Assembly (NCBI GenBank): GCA_008508345.1
Contig: QNGE01002662.1
Span: 42,954 to 106,953, forward strand
Origin: Paragonimus westermani
Lineage: Eukaryota > Platyhelminthes > Trematoda > Plagiorchiida > Troglotrematidae
Length of the DNA stretch: 64,000 bases
Direction of reading: 5' to 3'
The number at the start of each line of letters is the position of its first letter. Position 1 is the first letter of the stretch. Both the position numbers and the translations under genes were made by a program. Below, one piece after another: positions 12,020 through 22,614 of the stretch. The notes under the pieces were generated by a model. The model ran no database searches. It saw only the letters and a list, made by a program, of their open reading frames with translations, and had not been told where the DNA came from.

Positions 12020-12843
12020 CTATTCCTCGTAACTGACGTCTTCTATTCGACTATTATCGAAATGCCTCAGAAAAACACATCTTGCAAATTCTGATGGTTT
12101 CAGAAGTGCACAGAGGTTTTCATATCCCAACGGCGGTGTGATCAACTCCATACGTTGTATACCAGCAGCTCGAATTGCTCGCCGCTGTGCAAGCGGACGA
12201 TCAACGACGAAGGTTTGCACTGCTGACGTGCAAGGTAACATTTTCTGCATACGTTGTAAAACTACCCGGTAACTGGCCGCCGTTTCATTAGGCATCAGTG
12301 CGTAAAAAACGTCACACATACGCCAGCTACATCTACCAACATGGCGTGTCACAGTATGAAGCCCCCGGAGTTTAACTGATGAGTGGCGTCCGCCAAAATG
12401 ACGTCGGTAAATTTAGGACACAGCTGGAAAGAACCTTTCGGAACAAAGAATGCAAACCGCAAATACTTCTCCCCTGACAGAAAGCAATACTGTCCTTCTG
12501 CTTTCAGCAGATCGCGTAATTTAACCAGCTCGTTCCGAGAGTCAGTCTTACACGGCTTCTTACGTAGATTGCATAAATCGTCTGCATGCATCTTAGTCCC
12601 GAACTTACTTTTAACGTACAACTTCATTTCGCGGGTGCTTTTGAAGTTCTGCATCATCTCAGTCACATGAAGCTCACCTACTATCGACAGACGTCTATTT
12701 CTGGAAAATATGCTAGGCCGTCCAACTTGGAAGTCGTGTGACTGTTCTAGTTCGGCCTTCTCGATGCGATATGCCCCTCTTCGATAGTGAACCACACAAG
12801 AGGCCTTGCAGCCGTAATCGGCGAATCTAAAAGGTAATGTCAT
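12020..12843 (-). pseudogene. MULE transposase catalytic core (partial, frameshifted)
   Basis: Two overlapping frames, 12843-12349 and 12352-12020, together cover the start of the DDE catalytic domain that cuts and joins transposon ends. VILADATHQLN matches the MULE box holding the first catalytic Asp (DATHxTN). SYRVVLQRM and FVVDRPLAQRRAIRAA match the box with the second Asp. The frame changes near 12350, just after the first box. The segment ends at a TAG at 12020-12022. The spacing between the second Asp and the SWIM finger is short for a MULE, so the part that would carry the third acidic residue is probably deleted; I could not assign the Glu. This is an inactive copy. Confidence 0.7.
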
Positions 12844-12861
12844 AAGAATTTTACTAATATA

Positions 12862-13152
12862 TTACCGTTTGGCGGCTACCGTCCGACGAGTACAGTGTAC
12901 ACACTTATACATGACACTTCCGTACGGGCAGCCTGGCGGCAAATCTTTTCCCCTATGTTTCATGGCACTTGCTGTCGCTTGTGAACTATTGATGAAGAAA
13001 CTGCTGCACGTTTCCCGTTGAAATCTGTTGAGATCCTCCTGGTACTTCCGAAAGTTCTGATACTTCTTGAATATTCCCAGAAAACGTTCACGTTGTTCAC
13101 CGCCATGCTGACTCACCGTACGAAAGTGATTTATTTGCGGTGGACCATTCAA
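12862..13152 (-). pseudogene. MULE transposase N-terminal zinc-finger-like segment
   Basis: A 96-codon segment ending in YKCVHCTRRTV, which supplies a CxxC pair. It continues across stop codons into the next segment, where GCKASCVVHYRRGAYRI and then EQSHDF provide the Cys, aromatic and His parts. Together this resembles the FLYWCH/WRKY-GCM1-type DNA-binding fold usual at MULE N-termini (C..C...C.A...Y....H.H). The role inferred is terminal-repeat DNA binding. The break (TAA and TAG codons within about 20 bp) separates the two halves, so no intact finger can be made from this copy. Confidence 0.55.
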
Positions 13153-13861
13153 ACACTAACTAGGTGCGATAATGTTAGGACCCGGAAAATGCACATTTTC
13201 ATACATTTCATTTGGGATTTTCACTTGTACCATTTTACTGAAACTTGCCGTAACACTCATCTTATACCAGTTTTCCCATTATTTTTGTATGAAAGGATGC
13301 CGACTCTCCTTGTTGACAGTGTTGTGTCCAAGACATTTTCGGCGTGTTAAAGTTATTTATGGCAAGCAAATGAGGAGAGTACTGGCCGGAAATAGGTTCG
13401 TTCAAATGAGACAGAAGAGCCATACCGTCCAGGGGTGAGTTCGAATTTGAGAGGTAGGTAACCTCCCTAAAAGTCAATCATGACCACAGAGCTTCATTCA
13501 TGGCGCTATTACATTATGCACGGAGGAACTAATGCTGCGTATCAAAGCAAGAGATGAGTTGAGACTAGAGAAGATACCTAACCCTCCGAAGCGTCAACGT
13601 TTGCAGCCCTCACGGTAAACTGACTGGTCACTGCTGGAAATTGCCTTAAAGCTGACATTTGGTATGAGTCGTTGCCGTGACTACCATAACGTGAAGAGGT
13701 TGTCACGTACCACTTGACAGTTCTGGAGGCTCATCTGTCAGATTAAGACAGTTAGTATGAATGCACATTGCAGCCCTCTCCTATAAAAGTGACTGCAAAG
13801 GGGAGGAAAAACGGAACCGGAGAATTGGGCCGTGCTTCTTATAAGAGTGAAATAGTGTATC
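13153..13861. other. No recognised gene
   Basis: Short open frames on both strands overlap each other and show no family motif. The 5' end of the MULE element, including any terminal inverted repeat, should lie here but was not identified. Confidence 0.45.
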
Positions 13862-14185
13862 GTGCGGTTGCCATCTCTCTTGAGAAATTATTCTCAGGTG
13901 TATATGAGGCCTAAATTTCCTACTTGGCCCATGTGTATACAACTCTGTCCTAATGTCGTCGTACGTAGCCAGCCTCTTGTGATCGTTAGGCGGAGATCAC
14001 GACAACTTCACTCTATATTTCCTCTGTCTCGGAGTGTCGTCAATGACTGGAATGCGTTGCTAGTGCACTTGGCGCTGACACCCAATGAGGTGACATTCAA
14101 ACGGTACCTAGATGTGTACATGATTGTGTGCTGCAAGAAGAGATACCTAAGGTGCTATTTATTCCGGTACCGAGGTGCTCATTGA
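13862..14185 (+). pseudogene. Non-LTR retrotransposon RT extreme C-terminus fragment
   Basis: The segment SIFPLSRSVVNDWNALL, followed after a Pro/Asn stretch by VTFKRYLDVYM, matches the conserved end of LINE reverse transcriptases (FF..RVVN.WN.LP......FK..LD). Residues before it have no clear match. It is a short relic without catalytic domains. The match to the family end is good but brief. Confidence 0.55.
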
Positions 14186-15131
14186 AGATGCTCACACAGT
14201 CATCAGCTCCTGTCTTCTATCAGTGAACAGTGGACAATGAACAAAGCTTTAATAAATTCCAAAAACAGCTTGTGGGGAGAGCAGTGGTGTCGTCAGCTGC
14301 AATATTCCACTGCTCCGTAGTGGTCAGCATGTTAGTGACACATGAACGACACTTGAGGAACGCACGATGGAAGTTAACCAGTAATCAAATGCAATCCACA
14401 TGATGTGGGGAGCGCTGCTTGAGTATACTCTTCATTTATCTATAGACGAAAGATGGCAGTGATGTTACGCAGTAGCTTACTGATTCACACACTCCAGATC
14501 CATGTTCGATTCATTCTGGGTTCATTCTAGGCCACTTTTTTCACATTTTCCCTTGTGGGCCGGATTGAGATAAGCGGGCTTCCGAAGCCAAAGGACCGTT
14601 ATAGATTTGGGGGGGCATTGTGAAAAGTCCATGATAGGCTCTCCGAACACCAGTATTTAGTTCAGGAGGCTAAGATTGGCGTCCTAGCCACATCAGGGAA
14701 CTTGCAAGTGACAGCAGCAGACAGTTCCCGCCTGATGTCTTCAGCGTTGGAGATTATTGTGGTCCCACGGACGCTGACGTGGTCGTGAGTGAGGGTGGAG
14801 CTGCTTTTGAAGTTCCCCTATCCGTAGACCTGTGCACGGTGCCTGTTGATTGTCTCCGCATTCTTCATGTTTGAAACCAGATGTGATTTTCATGCACCAG
14901 GTGCTAGGTGCCTACTTTGACACTCGTATGCTGAGAGACAAAGCGGTAGGTTTGTTTAAGATTCCTACCGCATTTGTCAGAAAGATTAGCTCGAAACAAT
15001 GTCTTATCAGCCCTCACTGAACCAATTTACTTGTTTCTAATAGATATGTATTGATGATACGCTTGCCTCGTGTCCGACAGATAAAGGGCGCCCCTGAGGT
15101 TGCACTTCAGGTGAGTTGGCCTTCGTAGTCG
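14186..15131. other. No recognised gene; possible tRNA-like B box
   Basis: Nothing coding recognised. A GTTCGATTC string near 14502 resembles a Pol III B box, but no convincing A box at the right distance was found, so no SINE is claimed. Confidence 0.4.
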
Positions 15132-15622
15132 CTACTTTACCAGCACCCTTGAGAACGTCGGACGAGTGGTGAACATAGGGACAAAAAATTCCATGGCCGG
15201 GTGCATTTTAGCCTGTATGTTGGCCCATCGTTCGTCAGTCGTGGAATAAGTACTCTTTGATGGACCGTCTGCATTTCGAAGGAATTCCCTCATACAAGTG
15301 AAGTCATTTCGCAAGCGACTGCCGATGTTTGATGTAGACCAGCTTTGCGCATGGATCCAAATTTAAGCACTCCGTGGCAACTAGGGCCCAATGAGCCCAG
15401 TGCTCCTATTAATTCAAACGTTCGCGACTCGTTTGTGACTACCAAGTCAGGAAGGGTTGAGTGATTGGAATTACACAACCCTTGGATCTCTTGCACATGG
15501 GAAGTGAGTCTTACATCCTTAATAGCATCCCAGAAGGTAGCAGATGTTGAGTTACTTGGCTGGTTGACGCCGTCAGCATAGAAAGAGCAGCAAAATCTAA
15601 GCCCGTCGATTTTGTCCAGCAA
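15132..15622 (-). pseudogene. Non-LTR retrotransposon endonuclease end and linker (APE-type)
   Basis: Two minus-strand frames, 15622-15290 and 15314-15132, carry the C-terminal part of an APE-type LINE endonuclease and the linker before the RT. Visible are FWDAIKDVRLTSHVQE (family FxDxxxDxxLxQHVxxPTR), LPDLVVTNES (the LDLVLTN box), and LGPSCHGVL, which corresponds to LGKSDHxxL. In that last box the catalytic Asp-His pair is altered to Cys-His. The linker DERWANIQAKMHPAMEFFVP matches the W....L......VP.. region. The N-terminal endonuclease half was not recognised upstream and the RT is absent downstream, so this is a fragment. The lost Asp argues it is dead. Confidence 0.68.
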
Positions 15623-17147
15623 ACTCCATGTGCTGTTTTACATGCAGTTTCACGGCTAAAAATAAAACATACACACGAGGTGGTGGGGGTATTTCTAAAG
15701 AGCTACAGGGCTTGTAGAGCTAGGTCAGCAGCGGCAGGTTTTTCGGTGGAACTCCAGTTGAAATCTGAGAGAGCCTATTGCACTGGTTAGCTCAGAGGAC
15801 AACGTTGCATTCTCTTCGGTCGCTCCCTGGCTGTAGCAAGGCCAGTTCCTGTGACATGTGACAAGGTAGAATGACCTACCATGAGCCAAGAAACTGGCCA
15901 CTCATACTTGATTCTGCACAGAGTATCACGCTAATTCAGGTTGCTCGGTTTCTCGAAGGCGGGATGGACGTAAGTGCCAATGAACCCGCGAAACCGTAAA
16001 TAGAAGTCAGCGTAGACTGACCCTGCTAAGAAAAAGTCTCACTGTTCAAAGTCTTGTTGGAATCCACCTGAGTTGCCCCCTCGTGATTTTCGGGGGTGTT
16101 AAGGGACGAAAAAACTACATTCGTGGCTGTGGTCGTCATCTCTTTTCTCTAGCGTACTCAAAGGCCAGGATAGGTCCAATCTCAATCTAACCTTATTAAT
16201 ATCTATCTGGAGCAGCAACGGAGGAAGACAAGATGAATTCATCCCACCAGAATGTGTTCCCTTAAGGATATCCTTGTACTCATGTACTGGTCTGTCGTTG
16301 ACGTTTGTCAGAACAAATAGCGCGTCTGTACTTCTCAATGATGCATTACTCCGAGGGCCTCGTGTATGTCCATTCATTTCTCAAGGCCAGATTTTCTCCA
16401 TCTTAGAGGATAAGGAAGCTGCTTCCGAAGACACTCAGCTCGATCAGACCAGTCTCTCGCGAGATGGACACCTGCTCTGTTGTAATACTAGAGCCGCTGT
16501 TCACTGGCTGCCCTGTGATGACAGTGCATAGACTGTGGGACTCGAGTTTTGAGAACAGTGTCAGAGTAATCACCTCGGCTTCAATAACAACTGTCTGCAG
16601 CCGCGTCTCTTCCCCTAGGGCGAACCGAGGAGCCTTTAGTGTAACTGCTGACTTAACCGTCTCTTTCCCTTTTCGGCCGAAAAATAACCGGGGAAACAAG
16701 GAGGATGGGACGGTCCAAGTTATCCTCTGTGGCTGACGTTTTAGGCCCCGAAATCACACTGGAACTATTCACAAGGTTGCGTGACGGTGTTGAAACCCTC
16801 AAATGTATAGCTCACTTCCCAATCAACACGGGTCAGTCTCAAGTCCCAGAAGTGCAATTCAACATTCCGTTTCACTTCTGACAACAGATATGAGTTTCTG
16901 CTTCGCACAAGCGGCCGCGGGTCACTCAGTAGTGCACGTAAAATACTCATGGTGTCATCACACAATTAGACCGGTTATCAGTTACAAAAAAATGGAAAAG
17001 AAGAAAATCATTATGGTACGTTCAATTGCACTGCTTCAAGTCTAAATGATAGAGTGTCGGTCAGCAACTCATTCATGGTGATTTTCTAGTTCGTATGTGA
17101 TAGGTCGGCAAACGATTTCGGCGTTGAAGCGGTGGACTTAGTTCAGC
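15623..17147. other. No confidently recognised gene
   Basis: Moderately open minus-strand frames at 16099-16377 and 16403-16699 could be decayed upstream parts of the LINE at 15132-15622, but I see no defining motif. TTAGCTCAGAGG near 15787 fits a Pol III A box; no good B box follows, so it is not called. Confidence 0.4.
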
Positions 17148-17285
17148 TTCAGAGCTAGGTTCGACGCAGTAGTAGTAACATTCTGAACTGTGCAAACCAG
17201 GCACAGTTTCTCAAGCGAACTTGTACTGATTGTTGCCAATAATGCATTAAAACAACAGTAACGAGAAGTATGTTTATTGACAGTC
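17148..17285 (-). repeat. LTR-like repeat, downstream copy of element A
   Basis: Shares with 22615-22745 the strings GACGCAGTAG, CTGAACTG.GCAAACCAGG, GTTTCTCAAGCG and TAAAACAAC. The end of the integrase frame runs into it. Confidence 0.7.
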
Positions 17286-18440
17286 ATCGCATCCGCCACG
17301 GGCTGAATGAGAGCTAGAATTGCCGTAGTTTGTAAGATATTTATTTCTGAGGCGTTCAGACGATCAGCATCTTCCACTGAAGGTTTTGAACCTAGAATAG
17401 GCTCAAAAACACCGGTATCAGTGATAAGCACTGCAAGGGTGGAAACAGGTAAATTATAGACAAAGTGATTCATGTGTCTAAGATGGACAGATCCATCGTG
17501 TAAATCAAGTATGAGAGACATTCCATTACCCAGGTTATTGAGCATATTTCCATGAAATGAACGGAAGCCATTGACACGACGATACACAACTTCAGCTGAT
17601 TCCAGACTAAGCATGCTGGTTCGGAGAACAAGGTTTTTGACTAGCCTAAGTGAACTACTTCCGGTTGCTGAGTGGTCAGAATTCACATAACGCATTAAGA
17701 AGTTACGCACATCATTCCCCAGTTCTTCAAAATTGGATGGTTTGATAGACTTGATCACACTTTTCAGAATAACACAAAATTGTTAGCAGCGCGGCTCGAT
17801 TGGGAATGTTTCATGGCAGTAAGCAGATGTCGACATTCTACTTTTTCGCCCAGTCTTCAAACTTTTACGTAGTAAAATGAGTGTCATTGTCAAAGACTAA
17901 ATCCCACGTTGCTCGTTCTCGACTCAGCGTATTTTGCACTGCAGTTAGAATGAAGTCCGCAGTTGCTGACGACGTAAAATACATTTCCGGCGAAAGTGAA
18001 TGTGAATCAAGGATAATCAAGGCATGGTAGTTATCCGAGAATGGACCACAGTAATCAACATATATTCGTTGCCAGGCTTCACAAGTCGTCAGGCAGAGCG
18101 TCAAATTTGGTGGTCACGATTGTGTTTCGTGTACATAGAATCTTTATAAATGTTACACACATCAGTATTCAATTCTGGCCACCAAGTCAGACGGGGTAAT
18201 GCTTTCATCTTTTAAATTCCCCGGTGACAGTAGGGTAGTTCGTCCAACAGAACGGAGTTTAATGTGGGAGAAATGACAGTTTCATCACCAAGACAATCAT
18301 CCCAACCTTTTTAGAATGCAACAAATGTTTGCCGAATACCGCAGTTACAATCACTACATAATGAATTTCAAAATTGCATGGTAGTATTCTCGAGTGTAAC
18401 GAATCAAATCAAGACGAGAAAGTGGAATTTCCCGAATCAA
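17286..18440 (-). pseudogene. Gypsy integrase remnant, copy A
   Basis: Integrase inserts the element's DNA into the host genome. The frame 18104-17865 holds two catalytic-core boxes: RIYVDYCGPF (first Asp) and LVFDNDTHFT (second Asp, usual form SDNGxQF). Upstream, near 18200, MKALPRLTWWPELNTDVC can be read across frames and fits the zinc-binding N-terminal region. Frame 17758-17138 holds the end of the domain: FLMRYVNSDHSATG followed by RTSMLSLES, and then GNGMSLILDLHDGSVHLRHMN, typical of the gypsy integrase tail. Several frameshifts separate these parts, and the Glu of the DDE triad is not intact. It is a dead copy. Confidence 0.75.
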
Positions 18441-18443
18441 CAA

Positions 18444-19382
18444 TTAGTTTGACTCACGACCCTCTCCAGAACGAGCATACTGAGATAAGTAGTTAGCATG
18501 AGGGATGAATTTCTCACTAGGGTATTGGATAATATATGAATATGTAGCCAAAGGAACACTCCATCGCTGAACTATCGTCGCAGAAGATTGAGCAAATGAT
18601 ATGTTAGGATTATAAATGACTTTATGTGCCTCATGATGAGTGACTGAAATGAGATGAACAACGAACAAGTATAGTGAATTCTGCAGACCGCCATGGAGAT
18701 CGTCCAGTAAAATGTGAATGCTTCCATTTGTGTTTGCGCATATCCAAACTCTGCTAAACCGAGGCTTCCAGAAATGCAAATGACAGGATAAACTTCCTGT
18801 TTAGCACATCGGGGAGGCGTCAGTAATCATTGTTGATGGTAACTTTGGAGGAAACGTACGTCACACTGCATCGGAAAAAATGAAAGTCCAACAGAACTCG
18901 GAGAGTTCGTTCATGTAAGCCAGTCCAAACAAAGTTATTTTGAGAAAGAAGATCAAATAAAGGTTTTGCGTTATCAGCGAAATTAGGAATAACTCAGGGA
19001 TAATACTGACGAAGACTCATTGGAGAACGAAACTCATCAAAATTCTTTGGAGTGGTTAGCTTAGACAGAAGTGAACTATGATCAGGACCAGAACGATAAC
19101 CACATCACTAAGGATAAAACTTAAAAATGAAAAATTAGACCTTTCAAAAATCATTTAGATGAATTAACAGCAACTTTTAAAGAACAAAACCGTTCGAGTG
19201 GATCATACAAGCGTTCTTCATTATTGATCAAGATTGACGTGTGCATAATATCACCCTGGTAAATGGAAACACACTTTGGGTTGGCAGTAATGATGTTCAG
19301 AACATTAAATATAGCAGGCGATACATTCAAATCAAACGACAGAAAATTGTACCGAAACAATTCAAAAGCAGTAGCAACCCAT
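18444..19382 (-). pseudogene. Gypsy reverse transcriptase (second part) and RNase H remnant, copy A
   Basis: Continuing the RT after the insertion at 19383, the frame 19474-19151 gives FELFRYNFLSFDLNVSPAIF, matching the FGLFEF...PFGLxxAPAxF box. It then gives YQGDIMHTS in place of the catalytic YxDD, so one Asp is lost. Around 18950-19060 another frame gives LRQYYP.VIPNFA...PLFDLL, the start of the connection region. The RNase H end is visible in 18779-18444 as PLATYSYIIQYPSEKFIPHANYLSQ, equivalent to the usual L..Y.F.I.Y..G....AD.LSR. Frameshifts break the whole stretch. The mutated YxDD and breaks show it is inactive. Confidence 0.78.
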
Positions 19383-19718
19383 GTAGCACGACCGTCTTTT
19401 GAGTGTCTTTTGACAGTCTTTTGAGTGTCTTTTGAGTGTCTTTTTAGAGTCTTAACTGAACACTTTTTAGTCACTCAAAAGACGGTCGAACGGAAAATTT
19501 TTCGCAGGCCTTCTTTCGCTTCTAACACTTTTCGCCTTCTCTCTTAATCGCCATAGTTAAAGATTTCGTCATGTTTTCTAAGCTTATCTCAACGAAAGCA
19601 CGCCTTCGCGCAGCGTATTCCATAAATCCCCCTTAGTTTGAGAAAACACGGCTTGAATGCGTTAAAAATGTAATCGACATATGTGGAATGTACAAAATGC
19701 AGGATTATTGTTCCATCA

Positions 19719-20524
19719 NNNNNNNNNNNNNNNNNNNNNNNNNNNNNNNNNNNNNNNNNNNNNNNNNNNNNNNNNNNNNNNNNNNNNNNNNNNNNNNNNN
19801 NNNNNNNNNNNNNNNNNNNNNNNNNNNNNNNNNNNNNNNNNNNNNNNNNNNNNNNNNNNNNNNNNNNNNNNNNNNNNNNNNNNNNNNNNNNNNNNNNNNN
19901 NNNNNNNNNNNNNNNNNNNNNNNNNNNNNNNNNNNNNNNNNNNNNNNNNNNNNNNNNNNNNNNNNNNNNNNNNNNNNNNNNNNNNNNNNNNNNNNNNNNN
20001 NNNNNNNNNNNNNNNNNNNNNNNNNNNNNNNNNNNNNNNNNNNNNNNNNNNNNNNNNNNNNNNNNNNNNNNNNNNNNNNNNNNNNNNNNNNNNNNNNNNN
20101 NNNNNNNNNNNNNNNNNNNNNNNNNNNNNNNNNNNNNNNNNNNNNNNNNNNNNNNNNNNNNNNNNNNNNNNNNNNNNNNNNNNNNNNNNNNNNNNNNNNN
20201 NNNNNNNNNNNNNNNNNNNNNNNNNNNNNNNNNNNNNNNNNNNNNNNNNNNNNNNNNNNNNNNNNNNNNNNNNNNNNNNNNNNNNNNNNNNNNNNNNNNN
20301 NNNNNNNNNNNNNNNNNNNNNNNNNNNNNNNNNNNNNNNNNNNNNNNNNNNNNNNNNNNNNNNNNNNNNNNNNNNNNNNNNNNNNNNNNNNNNNNNNNNN
20401 NNNNNNNNNNNNNNNNNNNNNNNNNNNNNNNNNNNNNNNNNNNNNNNNNNNNNNNNNNNNNNNNNNNNNNNNNNNNNNNNNNNNNNNNNNNNNNNNNNNN
20501 NNNNNNNNNNNNNNNNNNNNNNNN
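19719..20524. other. Assembly gap (806 N)
   Basis: A run of N with unresolved sequence, lying wholly inside the nested element. Any transposase it might encode is hidden. Confidence 0.99.
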
Positions 20525-20531
20525 TGTTCAC

Positions 20532-20735
20532 CTAAAGTGATTTCACCATGATCGGAAACGTTAACTCACCAATGCTGTCGTTAAAAGCATCATTCAGATG
20601 CTCATTGCTACCATGGATAGCACTTTTATCCTCTGCGAAAGGATGCCAACCACACTCCTTCTGTGCCAGCTTAATGAGACGATGTATGTTGGAACGTGAG
20701 CAACCACGCGGCCTTTTGGTATAGCGATCAGCCAT
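20532..20735 (-). CDS. Short open frame inside the nested element, unrecognised
   Basis: I do not recognise this 67-codon minus-strand frame. It starts at an ATG at 20735, has a basic start (MADRYTKRPRG) and a mixed, soluble-looking sequence with no membrane segment. Its stop lies a few bases before the assembly gap. It lies within the iteron-ended element, so it could be the start of that element's protein with the rest hidden in the gap, possibly across an intron. It could equally be chance. Confidence 0.25.
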   Translation of the reverse strand: MADRYTKRPRGCSRSNIHRLIKLAQKECGWHPFAEDKSAIHGSNEHLNDAFNDSIGELTFPIMVKSL

Positions 20736-20995
20736 GCTACAAGGTAATGATGGATAAAAATGGCCGTTCGAACAAAAAAGCCCGCGTCGTGTTCCATTGC
20801 ATGTTGGTGTACTAAAACAAAATTCACGTGAATACCTAGCATCCTACTGACAGCATATATCAGCAATACCAAATTTATTAATGACAATTCAGACAACTAA
20901 GATGTCGCAAGTGAGGTAATGGAGAAATACTTGAGTTACTTAAGGAAGACACTCAAAAGACACTCAAAAGACGGTCGACCGTCTTAGTGTGCTAC

Positions 20996-21270
20996 TAGGG
21001 AATGATTGTCGGGGCAGTGGAAGCGTCATCAAGCGGAATGTGTAGAAAAGCATCCTTTAAATCAAGCTTTGAAAAATATTATGGGTCATGAAACTGATAC
21101 GGAATGTCCTGTGGTTCAACAACGGCGCGGTTTCGCAAAAAGTACCTGTTGAGCGTGAGTCGATAATTATCGCAAATTCGAGGTGTTCTACTGTCACGTT
21201 TTAGCGGAGTCACAATAGGTGTGGCCCAGGTCCAAGATTGCAGAGGTGTTAGTATCTTTTTTCAAAAGTT
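20996..21270 (-). pseudogene. Gypsy reverse transcriptase, first part, copy A
   Basis: On the minus strand, WATPIVTPLKRDSRTPRICD and YRLTLNRYFL, followed by AVVEPQDIP, match the RT finger region (SPWASPIVxVxKKDGxxRxCxDYRxLN). After an in-frame stop comes KLDLKDAFLHIPLD, the box with the first catalytic Asp (usual form DLxxAYxQxxL). The frame is cut just after this by the nested element at 19383-20995 and continues at 19382. One stop lies between the two motifs. The motif matches are strong; the gene is broken. Confidence 0.8.
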
Positions 21271-21790
21271 GACCGAATGATTATCCAAAGGGCTCACACA
21301 ACCCAAAATTTCACTACCTAAAAATGGGGTTACATTTGAGTTTAAGCAAACCTGATTCAATACACACACCACCTGAATCGTTCGAACACTGAAGCAGTAA
21401 ATTACTCATTTTTGGTTTGTGCGCTTCTGGAAACAATGGAACAGAAACGTGCAAGATTTTCATATTGTTCAACCCAACAATCGATGGCCAAGGTTTAATA
21501 AACAGAGAGCGACAATTGTTAACACCGGACGGAGGATCAGAAAGTGTGATCCGACAGGAACCAAAAATTCTCAAAGCATTTAAGTGATACCTTTGAGAGA
21601 AACTTCAGAAGATACTATAGTCATCGTCTTCTGGCAATTTACGAAGACAACAGGGATGGATAATTCAACTTCACCAATGTCCACGACAAAGAATGTTTAA
21701 TAGTACTATTAACTAGATGGGTTTGTTCAACGTTGCTATTAACATCAACAGAACTAACGACAACAGCAATATAAAGAAAGTCGGAACTCA
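21271..21790 (-). pseudogene. Gypsy protease and protease-RT linker remnant, copy A
   Basis: Between gag and RT, one frame reads VVDIGEVELSIPVVFVN, in the position of the retropepsin VDTG box (here Asp-Ile-Gly). The following 21574-21314 frame includes SIVGLNNMKILHVSV. The equivalent region of copy B reads SIIDLDCMKILKLSV at the same place, the conserved end of the protease region in this family. Retropepsin normally cleaves the Gag-Pol polyprotein. Frameshifts and the altered active-site box indicate an inactive copy. The assignment rests mainly on position and on the match with copy B. Confidence 0.55.
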
Positions 21791-21791
21791 G

Positions 21792-22490
21792 TTAACCGTG
21801 GTCACAATTGGATTGCGTAAAAGAAGACTTTAAATTGTGACAACCGGATTGAATGTGGCCGATTTTACCATACTTGTGACATGTAACGTTTCGAAATCTG
21901 CGAGTCACTCTAGAATGTTTGGCACCACATGACTTCCAGCTGTTCCACCGTCGGATTGCACTTGATTCAGGTTGACCTTTCGGTCTTTTCACCTTGTTGT
22001 GCAAAATCATTGGTTCATCTCTCACAGCAACTCTGACATCCTGGTAATGTTCGCGTAGTGTTGTAGCCGGTTGAAAAGTGAAATTCGGGAACAATCAAAG
22101 CTTCTGCTGCTGATCAAGCATATTTATTCTGGTGATCAAACGGTCTATGAATTGAGTGTGTGGTTGGTCCTCGCAATCACACGGAGCTGTCTGAGTTAGG
22201 ATTTCGGGAATAAACTGCTTGATATCTTGATTTTTCTTTCTGGCGAGCGTATGGAAGTTGGCTGTTTTAACCGCTTCAAAATTTACGGGTTGAACGTGTG
22301 GGAGCAGTAGTTTCTTCAACGATTCACAGGAAAGAGAAATGTATGAATCAGGGACTGACGAGTCTTTATTAATCTGTAGGCAACTTCACCAATTACAGTG
22401 AAAAAGTGAGCGAATTTCTTTTTTTGCCTTCAGCTCTTTACCAGTGAGCCACCATATTTCAAAGCGTTCTAAATTGTCTTTGATTTATCT
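21792..22490 (-). pseudogene. Gypsy gag remnant with zinc knuckles, copy A
   Basis: Gag forms the particle that packages element RNA. Near 22470 one frame gives DNLERFEIWWLTGKELKAKK, then TVIGEVAYRL, the capsid start. Frame 22319-22095 gives LKKLLLPHVQPVNFEAVKTA and then QFIPEIL. Frame 22094-21792 ends with two knuckle-like motifs. The first is SCGAKHSRVTRRF in place of CxxCGxxHxxxxC. The second is CHKYGKIGHIQSGC (21840-21881), a CCHC knuckle whose second Cys is Tyr. This two-knuckle arrangement with FRNVTC between them is typical of the Ty3/gypsy group in invertebrates. At least two frameshifts break the gene. Confidence 0.78.
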
Positions 22491-22614
22491 CCAGGAAGTA
22501 TGAATATTCAGGATTTAAACCGGACCGGTACCTAACGTAACTAGTTACAGAAGTCCATGAGGCTAACTGTGATGTTTTCAGGAACATAGATATGTACTAG
22601 GTGACCTCGCACAA

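Larger units (their letters stand above)
10937..13152 (-). mobile_element. Mutator-like (MULE) transposase gene relic with SWIM and PHD fingers
   Basis: Four consecutive minus-strand segments read as one transposase broken by stops and frameshifts: 13152-12862, 12843-12349, 12352-12020 and 12019-10937. Order of domains: zinc-finger-like N-terminus, part of the MULE catalytic core, SWIM finger, about 260 residues of linker, PHD-type finger. Breaks: in-frame stops around 12845-12860, a frameshift near 12350, and a single TAG at 12020-12022 followed in the same frame by ATG. Mutator-like elements with a SWIM finger are known from schistosomes (Curupira family) and in domesticated form as ZSWIM proteins. 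Terminal inverted repeats and a target duplication were not found by eye, so the element's limits are unknown. Confidence 0.78.
19383..20995 (-). mobile_element. Element with palindromic 11-bp-iteron ends nested in the gypsy RT
   Basis: The gypsy RT reading frame stops at 20996 and resumes at 19382. The segment between starts GTAGCAC and ends GTGCTAC, inverted copies. Inside the left end come CGACCGTC and about five units of the TTTTGAGTGTC type in 11-bp phase, then a reverse copy CACTCAAAAGACGGTCG at 19472-19488. The right end has two GACACTCAAAA units and the perfect palindrome AAGACGGTCGACCGTCTT (20968-20985). The flanks read CCCAT and TAGGG, so CCC/GGG may belong to the termini; the target duplication is unclear. 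Half of the element is assembly gap. This fits a foldback-like or MITE-like DNA transposon, superfamily unknown. The orientation given is arbitrary, taken from the only internal open frame. Confidence 0.68.

Noticed and set aside
12377..12400. CTGATGAG inside the MULE region
   Set aside because: No GAAA partner or stem; chance match in degenerate coding sequence.
15780..15835. tRNA or SINE from the A-box-like TTAGCTCAGAGG
   Set aside because: No adequate B box at the expected distance and no cloverleaf.
19681..20551. Open frames of about 270-287 codons across the N run
   Set aside because: They consist almost wholly of unknown residues from the assembly gap.
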